From: Perkinsus olseni
Lineage: Eukaryota; Perkinsozoa; Perkinsida
Length of the DNA: 23,125 bases
Assembly (NCBI GenBank): GCA_013115125.1
Contig: JABANN010000524.1
Span: 1 to 23,125, forward strand
Direction: 5' to 3'
The position numbers and the translations under genes are program-made. The notes under the pieces were generated by a model that saw only the letters and a list, made by a program, of their open reading frames with translations, ran no database searches and was not told the DNA's origin. The stretch's first letter is position 1. Every line of letters begins with the position of its first letter. Shown one piece after another: positions 16,204-23,125 of the stretch.

Positions 16204-19200
16204 TCACATACTACCATACTGCGGTCCTCCGCCTCCCTCAGGCACAGTCCACTGTATGAAGTGCCCGGGAGTTTTTATGCTGCAGGTTTTGCAGTGAATG
16301 CAGTTTTGTGCATTAATAGTCAGGTTTCCCTTGTCATCATATTCGTAAACCTTCGCCGGGCAGAACCGCTGCTCCGGTCCGCCATATTGCGTGAAAGAGA
16401 CCTGAAGGAATCTACCATTTTGCCGAACTACCAGCAGAAGGTTCTAGGTATAAGATTGGCAGTTTCTATACCACGATCTTGCGAAAACACCAGAGGGAAT
16501 CAGACGGACTGGAGAATATTTCGAAAGCAGACAATCCCAGTGTGAGTTGAACCGTCACGGTCGCCTAGCGGGCAATTCCCCCTCACAGACACCCCACACT
16601 CGAGAACACAAAGGCTTTGCATTCCCGAGTGTGGAGTGGCCTTTGTAACAGAGCAGTCCGCATGCGATAATGCCAATATCATATTGATCGATAGCTTATG
16701 AGTTACTACCTCTTTCGGAATCTTCTCCATTCCTGGCTTGATCTTCAAATGTGACGGTTGATCAGCTTCATGATCAACTCCCGTTAGCGGCAGTTGGTCA
16801 GTCAGGTCGAATGTGAGCTTACCTACGCATAGACCAAGGACAGATTGAGGACTCGTCATCATGTCGCGGGAACGCCGCTCCTCCGGAAGCTCCTATCGCA
16901 ACCCATTAGACACTTTGGTAGTACCAAATTAGTACAGTGTTCCACTAGTAAGTAATCCCGTCATAGAAAGTCGTGTGACCAACAATGCAAATTCCTACGC
17001 AAATCAGAGAAGCAACACAGAACGGAGACGTCTGAGTTGTCGTGCAACTTGCCGCTGATCAATGCTATTCAACGAGCTGCGTCAAAGTGATCCCATCAAT
17101 GCGAGCATAAACTCAGCTCGAAATGGAATGGAACTTGGGAGAGAAAGTCACATCGAAGCTACCTACGAGTTTACTTGTCCCTCTACGACGCATGTCATCC
17201 ACCTGCCTGACTAACACCCCTCTCAGTGAGACAAGTATGCACCTCAGCTTGTCTATTGCCCATACTTGGGCCACTTTGTCCTTTCGCAATGATATTGATC
17301 GCCTCTTCCCAACTAAGGCCAACTCCCGGCTAAGGGGTATCTTCCCGCTTGTGCCCAACGGTACGCCGTGGTCCATGAGGTGCAACAATTCCAAGTCCAC
17401 TGCCATCCGGATACTCAGTCTGCATAGTCTGTAGTTGACTCTCGATGAGCGGTTCCCAGATTTTGCTGCCAGCTTGCGGTGTGCGCGTTCTGACCTCCAA
17501 TACCTCGCCCCAGTGGGCGCGCACAACTTCCGCGCTTCTCGCTATCAATGGACTCAAATCCACCAAATCGCAGAGGCTGATCTGGCCTCTATCGAATTCA
17601 TCCCGGTTTGGATCTGTTGAGTCACTCCGGCCGGCAAGAGCTCGTCTGGAGAGAGCTGGCGAGTTTATCCGTCAACTCTGCGCCCGGTACGATGCCGTCG
17701 TCAGCTCTTGCGGTTGGCTCAGTCGAAGAATAAACATCCTTGGATATCAGGAAGGAAGATTATCCCGCTTATATAGAACACTGGATTATGCAAGTTGACC
17801 TTCTGTAAATCACCTATAGTTCCCCCAGGGGAGTTCCCTGTCTGATAGACCAATTTCGTATACTACTGGTCTGGTTCTCTAGTACGAAAATGACTTCGGC
17901 AAACCACCCAACTACCGTCAGGCTTCGGGTAGGCCACTTCCTTACACTTAGCCTGTGTACGCGTTCTAGCCGCATCATCTTTAGACCACCTGAAGCGAGA
18001 TTGTCGAAGCGGAGTATGCCGACGTCCATGCCGGATAATACCTAAACGTCCATGGTTCCCTTCCCTTGCTCATCAGCCAGAAAGCTCCATATCCCAGTCC
18101 GGAGAACAGGCCTGTCTTGAAAGCCAGGTGGATATTGCGAACGCCCTGAAAGAGCGGAGATCCACTAAGAGCGCCTACATACATACAAGACTAGATCTGA
18201 ACTCGCATGAACTATTGAGTTGCTGACTGCTGCACCCCGCTAACGCGAGAATCCTTGGGTCGCAGGTTCCACGGACTTGAAGCTTGTGGAAGCAACAATA
18301 TAGTGGACACTGCCTTGATTTGATCAAGAATGATCGAGTTGATTATCGACTAAAAGGAACCTCACCGGAGAGCACGAATATGAGAGAGTATTAGAAAGCC
18401 CAAAAATTAACGGCGCATGAATGCTCAATTACAATGAAGAACGGGTTCCTTACGATCCAGATCTATCGTGGTTCGGGACTACACTACTGGGATCAGGCCC
18501 CAACCCCGCCCCAGTACCGCTCCTGCATGAAATTAGTATTACGTATAATTCCCTGTGCACCCAACTGTCCTTCACAGCGTGCTCGTATTTCGATGATACA
18601 TGGCCAGGCTGGGCTCCATCATTAATATCAGCCACGGCTGCTTCTGCAGCTAACATCCCTGTCTTCATAGCTGTATGAGTCCCCTGAATGAACATCTTCG
18701 CTATCGACAAAAACACTCTCAGCTCGAGAGTTCATTCATTAGGAGTGGAGAATTTCCGGGAAAGTGCAATCCGAGAACAGCCGAGAACTTCAAGCCACCG
18801 GATCGAACGGCGTCAAGCCGTTTGACTCAAGCGAACAACTCAGCAATTAGTAAAAGCGGGAATGCCTCACCAATTCGATAAGTCTCTTTTCACTCAGCTG
18901 TCTCTCGAAAAACTCGTCAAATCGTGAGCGATGAAGCACGGAAGAGATTAGTGTAACTTTTCCCTGGTATTGGACAGTGTTACTACCTTAATCTTGAGAA
19001 CATTAAGGAATCCAGCAGCGTCTCCGACGAGCATTCCGCCCGGGAAGGCCACCGCCGGTAGGGCTTGATACCCACCTAAGGAGGTATCAATGGCGGCTCA
19101 TCTACCATGGGTGGGCCGTCCACGATTTATCGCATCACTGATGCGCAAACTCTATGTGACTGAAAGCACATCAGTCCACCGCGTACTCATTACTATGCTC

Positions 19201-22120
19201 GATCTCGTCTAGATGCAAATCAACTAAGATCGGTCTTTGCGTGACGACCTTTCTAATACGAGTTCGATCTGAGACGCCGAGCGGGCGGTTCGGCCAACAT
19301 AGATTACTTCCAACACAATTCAATACCAGCCTAGCCACACAAGTTGGAAGTTGACCGATTTGCTCGACCTTAAAGGGTGTACCATACAGCACGCAGGGAC
19401 CCCCGCCCGTCTCTCTATTACCACAATTTATCACTCGAGCGCCATAACCGACACACTTGCCACCATCCAGCAGTCCTCGAAGCATCTCATGCGTCTTGTA
19501 CCTATCCCCCTGCGAGTGACGGTGATGGCCCGAACGCACTCTTACTTCTGCAACTCCATGTAAGGCGATCTATTCGTATTAGTGTAGCCCAGACCCGTTA
19601 CGAAACCCAAGTGGACGAGGTTGCCTGAGAGCATCAGAAAGATTCTCGCAACTCCGAACCAAAATACATCACCTTTCATATGATATATGAACCCTCCACC
19701 ATAGGTCATGTAGTCCATAGGGAACCCGACCGTATGAGTAACATGCCCAGGCTGGCTAACCTGTAGAAGATACGCGAATCTTGGACTGGTCGGACAGGAG
19801 AGCAGTGCCACTACCTCAGGGTCGACCTTCCATACTTCCTTCACGCCTAGGCTGAACTTAGGCGGGCATCTGCCGGCCGATAAATTATACCGGTTGGCTA
19901 CCTCTAGCGAGAGAGAACCTCTAGCACCTTCAGCCAGAATAATCTGTCGACCTAAAATGGGGACGAGCAGCCGAACGATGAAGCTGTGTTCGCTCCGATA
20001 ACGTCTAAACAGTCGCCCTAGCGGAACGCCCTACTCGACCTTACGAAAGCCATACGATGAGCCAAGATACTTCAACATTGATATTCATCTCTGGCAACGA
20101 TGATACCACCATGATTACAGAGCCTATTATCAGGCACTTATCTGGGATAACTCATCCGGTTATCTTATCTTAACAATCACTTAACTAATCCGTGACTTTC
20201 GACTTCAATAGAGATCAATTTCGGGATTCTCCTAATCATTCCTAATAGATGTGACCATGATGACGCTCCCTCAAATTACCATATATCTTAACACCAGGCT
20301 CATAGTTAGGTTTGTGATGGCCGTCCTTAGCCACACCCTGATCGCGAATCTTGACAGCCACCATGCGGCCCTTGTCGTCGATAACGGGATCCTCCGACAC
20401 TGCAAATCCTGGGTATATCTCAACGCCTGAAACAAACTCGTCCTCGCTCGTGCAATATACAGAAACAACATGATACTTCAATATAACAAATTACACTACG
20501 GCCTGCAGACAACTAGATATATTCGACCCTTTACAGATGTATTCCTATACGGTTTGGTCGAAAAATTAGCCCACATCAGAAATTTCCGATCCAATGAGTC
20601 CGGCCTTACTCTAACACTCAAAGTTCCGATAGACGAGATCAACATTTTTTGACTGGACTGTGTATCATAAGCTAATAATCGGCAGCCTCTCATAAGCTAA
20701 TAATCGGCAGCCTCTCACCCGTGTCCTCCGCCTTCTCGCTCAACCATCGGCACATATCACCCAAGGAGATGATGAAGTTGCCATGGTTACTCATAGCCGA
20801 TGGTAGAAAAGGGGATTTGATAGCATACTTGGCGGTGGGAAGATACACAAAATCATCATGAGTAACAGGAGTCTGCGCCCAGGCAGGATTTTCCTGAAAA
20901 TCATGGAAAACTAGATTCGCCATGACCATCACTATGAGCTGACCTGTCGCCAGTCCGGCATGAGCTCGTCCAGTGCCGTAGGCTGGAAGACGTTGCCGGA
21001 CAGAATGTGGGCGCCGATCTCCGACCCCTTCTCCAGTACGCAAACCGACAGGTCAGAGTTCAACTGATAGACACCAAAAGGCTGCAGCGAAGTGATAATG
21101 GCCACTGAGGTAAAGACCATTTCATGTACACGCATATTACAAATAATCTACATTATGTTATCATTGTGAACATCAATTCCAGAATCGATTCTGAGCTAGT
21201 CCGGAATCAGTTCATCGAGAAAGTGTGGGTTTGGAGTATCTTTCCTATTACAAACGTGATGCTGTTTCATTCGTGACTATATATTCTATATTTTACATTT
21301 TTGTTACATTCACCGCTGTACGTGATATACTATATAACGAAAGAACTATCCACTGTATGAAGTCAACGTCCCCGTTCAGGGGTTAACCCTACTAGAATAA
21401 TACTCAAGGGCCTCCAGTGAAGACCCTGGCGAAGTTCATCTTCAATAATTCATCATCAATCGTTTGGCCTCCGGCTGGTAGCCGACACACGGATTCTTGA
21501 TATCCGCCAATCGCTAGATTTGTGAATTGACGATTTCGGAAAAGAAACACCACATACTGAGAATCCCAGCGATAGCAGGGAGCTCTCGCAACAGACACGA
21601 GATGCGAAAAATGAATTGAACCACGTGGCCAGCCCCATAGTAGTACCTGTTTGGCTCGTATGGCGGCTGAGAGCCCCGCCGGACCACCGCCAACCACTAC
21701 CAGGTCATACTCCAGGGAATCATCAGCTTCACTGAAAGGAGGACGATCAGGCACGCAGACACGTCAGTTGAGCAAAGAACGAGGCTGACTCGGTTTTTTC
21801 CCGGTGTATGGAAGCTTACTCGATGGATGCTATCTCAACATGCCTGCAACGCAAGCGTTGAGAAGAGATACTCGTATGGGGAGAGCGGGATAAGAATCTT
21901 TCCACTTGCGAAAGACACGGTCGACCTACCTCGTAAAGAATCTTCTTCCGCGTCCCAGCTGCGATAATACGGGTGCTCGGCATGCCCGGACGGCTGTTGA
22001 TGAGAGCGTCCTTAACGCAGAAGAGCGTATCATTAACTGAGATGACCCTCCAAGAACTGAAAAATTCGAGGATCTTGACAGCATCTCGAACGCGGCAGAT
22101 GAGGACGAAGACGCCGACAT
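16204..22120 (-). CDS. ETFDH: Electron transfer flavoprotein:ubiquinone oxidoreductase, mitochondrial, 15 exons
   Basis: Moves electrons from reduced ETF to ubiquinone in the inner mitochondrial membrane, linking fatty-acid and amino-acid oxidation to the respiratory chain. Exons (minus): 22120-21930, 21731-21647, 21063-20944, 20893-20719, 20426-20280, 19951-19815, 19760-19673, 19624-19546, 19501-19422, 19075-18987, 18683-18543, 18145-18042, 17989-17916, 16822-16710, 16401-16204. All introns are GT-AG, all joins keep phase, total 1821 nt, 606 residues (human precursor 617). Residues 1-63 are a Ser/Arg-rich targeting peptide; GGGPAG at 78-83 binds FAD; then IGAHILSGNVF, YGGGFIYH, FPGGMLVGDAAGF and THTAMKTGMLAAEA. 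The C-terminal 4Fe-4S cysteines are all present (C555, C575, C578, C581; CIHCKTC), and the chain ends GGGGPQYGSM. Several introns are under 60 nt; intron 13 is 1093 nt. A relict spliced leader lies 33 nt before the ATG. Confidence 0.95.
16594..16634. repeat. Inverted repeat inside ETFDH intron 14
   Basis: CCACACTCG (16594-16602) inverts at 16626-16634; the 23-base loop holds a smaller CAAAG/CTTTG palindrome. Confidence 0.85.
16823..17915 (-). other. ETFDH intron 13, 1093 nt, with coding-like stretch
   Basis: Limits are set by PDG before and GKLTFDL after. Inside, about 17120-17640, there are protein-like runs in several minus-strand frames (for example LIARSAEVVRAHWGEVLEV and DLELLHLMDHGVPLGTSG). 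I cannot name a family; a decayed insertion is the simplest reading. A 7-bp palindrome with a one-base centre (TTTGGTA) is at 16914-16928. Confidence 0.5.
18685..18738. repeat. Inverted repeat ending at the ETFDH intron 10 acceptor
   Basis: TGAATGAAC at 18685-18693 inverts at 18730-18738. On the minus strand the inner arm is the GTTCATTCA that ends the intron, one base before exon 11. Confidence 0.8.
19065..19090. repeat. Inverted repeat spanning the ETFDH intron 9 acceptor
   Basis: TTGATACC at 19065-19072 inverts at 19083-19090. One arm is in exon 10 and the other in intron 9; the AG of the 3' splice site (19076-19077) is in the 10-base loop. Confidence 0.85.
20665..20714. repeat. 25-bp tandem duplication next to an ETFDH donor
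   Basis: Positions 20665-20689 and 20690-20714 are identical 25-base units just inside intron 4. The block begins 4 bases into the intron, so a decoy ATGAGAGG follows the true GTGAGAGG donor. Confidence 0.9.
21180..21193. repeat. 14-base perfect palindrome in ETFDH intron 2
   Basis: CAGAATCGATTCTG is its own inverse complement. Confidence 0.9.
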
Positions 22121-22153
22121 TTGCTAACACGAGGCGGAGGCGAAGAAGGCAAA

Positions 22154-22175
22154 CTTGAGCCAAGATGGCTACGGT
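22154..22175 (-). other. Relict spliced-leader sequence in genomic DNA
   Basis: On the minus strand this reads ACCGTAGCC...GGCTCAAG, the full 22-base dinoflagellate/perkinsid spliced leader in the perkinsid form. It is followed by TTTGCC, not by a GT donor, so it is not an SL RNA gene. It stands exactly where a leader would be in the ETFDH mRNA, 33 nt before the ATG. It is best read as the leader of a mature mRNA copied back into the genome. Its terminal CAAG could still act as a trans-splice acceptor. Confidence 0.9.
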
Positions 22176-23125
22176 TAGTAACAAATGAACGATAGCTCGC
22201 TCGAAGGAACCATGCCCAAAGCCTCGCTGGCTGCGCACTACTTGCTCGACGTTTCTAGCCTCGCCGGCAAAGTGCCGGATGATTCGCCGGCAAAAAAGGA
22301 CGGCGGTTCATTAAAGGTAACAACGACTCTCAGTGTAGTGACTACACTGACCTCGCGGATCTGTTGTGGATTCATCATGGCTTGAGTAAGCTTGCCAGCG
22401 TATTCTCATCGAAAATCTGATTGTTCTATCAGGCCACAGTGAGCGTTGGGGCGAGGCCGCGGGGTCTAATAACGATACAGCCTAACTGCAAATTTGCGCT
22501 TACGGCGGCAATTCCTAAAATTACAGGGGAGGGATCTCGGGCTTCCCTGGGCTCTATTTCACATGTCCTCCACTAACCCCAAGTAGCCACTTACGGGACG
22601 TTTCACCCTTACCTTCGGAACCCTTAACGAAAGTGGCCACTTAGCTCTAAGTGACGCTTCACATTGAGTTCAGGGGGTGCTTAGGGCTAAGTAATTTCCG
22701 CTGTGGAAATTTCGCATTCGTGGAACAACCACTAGGTGGCGCCTAAAACACCCGTCACTCCACCGAATTCGTGAGGAAGATCCGGACCTCCCTGAAACCG
22801 CTCCTAAGTGTCCCTCAACACAAAATGACGTGTGTGCGGATCGATCCTCGGCAAGTTTATGCAATTGGGTTAACGGTCAGCCGCTCGCCCACCGTACCAA
22901 ATATTACATAGGCTCCGAGTCTGTGTCAACAAAAGATCCTTAGGGACAACTTGACTCAAGTGGCTCCTGAACTAACCGTCGCTAAGTGACCAATTCATCT
23001 GAAAGGTCCTACGCAATAAGCGTCACTTTAGAAAATCCGTCCCTAAGTGTTAGTTGCAAATCCTGCTCCGATGCACACGACCCACCCTAAACTCGTCGAA
23101 CTCGACTCGTCCCGCCCTGCCGATG
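22176..23125. other. Upstream of ETFDH, no gene recognised
   Basis: It includes the likely ETFDH promoter. A 10-bp palindrome with a one-base centre lies at 22330-22350 (TCAGTGTAGT and its inverse), and TCGCCGGCAAA occurs twice near 22260-22296. From about 22580 to 23050 the word CTAAGTG or its inverse recurs at least seven times at irregular spacing. No open frame here has recognisable motifs. Confidence 0.5.

Noticed and set aside
22154-22175. Spliced-leader RNA gene
   Set aside because: The leader is followed by TTTGCC with no GT donor and no Sm-site-like intron, and it is placed just before an ATG. It is a relic of a leader on an mRNA.

Overview
This is nuclear DNA of a protist alveolate, most likely a Perkinsus species. 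Two things point there. A complete 22-base dinoflagellate/perkinsid spliced-leader sequence, in the perkinsid C variant, sits just upstream of a gene start at 22154-22175 on the minus strand. The genes also have many short GT-AG introns (about 44-56 nt, with some much longer). No rRNA, intact tRNA or CRISPR array is visible. The species cannot be fixed from this window.

Layout, left to right. At 0.3-3.4 kb, a tandem segmental duplication holds two diverged paralogues of a tiny secreted six-cysteine protein (369-554 and 2486-2680, + strand). Each is followed by a copy of the 3' end of a YJU2-type splicing-factor gene. Only the right-hand copy (3250-5876, minus strand) belongs to the whole YJU2 gene; the left-hand one (1177-1371) is a stranded fragment. 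At 6346-8100 (minus strand) lies an intronless gene for a predicted mitochondrial protein that joins a helical-repeat region of OPR/FASTK style to an RluA pseudouridine synthase. At 8.5-8.9 kb there is a small gene for a CxxC single-membrane-pass protein (minus strand).

From 9.05 to 16.2 kb I find no convincing gene. This stretch is an array of diverged long repeats (copies A, B and C), a foldback element with 41-bp tandem repeats in its ends, and a striking density of tiny perfect palindromes. Many of these are chained (arm, inverse arm, arm again) with a spacer of one base.

From 16204 to 22120 (minus strand) a complete electron-transfer-flavoprotein:ubiquinone oxidoreductase gene (ETFDH) can be followed through 15 exons. 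Every exon joins in phase and the product is 606 residues. The relict spliced leader lies 33 nt before its ATG. The last kilobase holds no gene that I recognise.

The genes are not an operon. Two (ETFDH and the OPR-RluA fusion), and probably the CxxC protein, are mitochondrial; YJU2 is nuclear and spliceosomal; the secreted peptides are lineage-specific. The most unusual signals are the chained one-base-spaced palindromes, with before-and-after states visible between repeat copies; the genomic spliced-leader relic on an intron-rich gene; and two YJU2 introns that share a tRNA T-arm-like core at the same distance from the 5' splice site.
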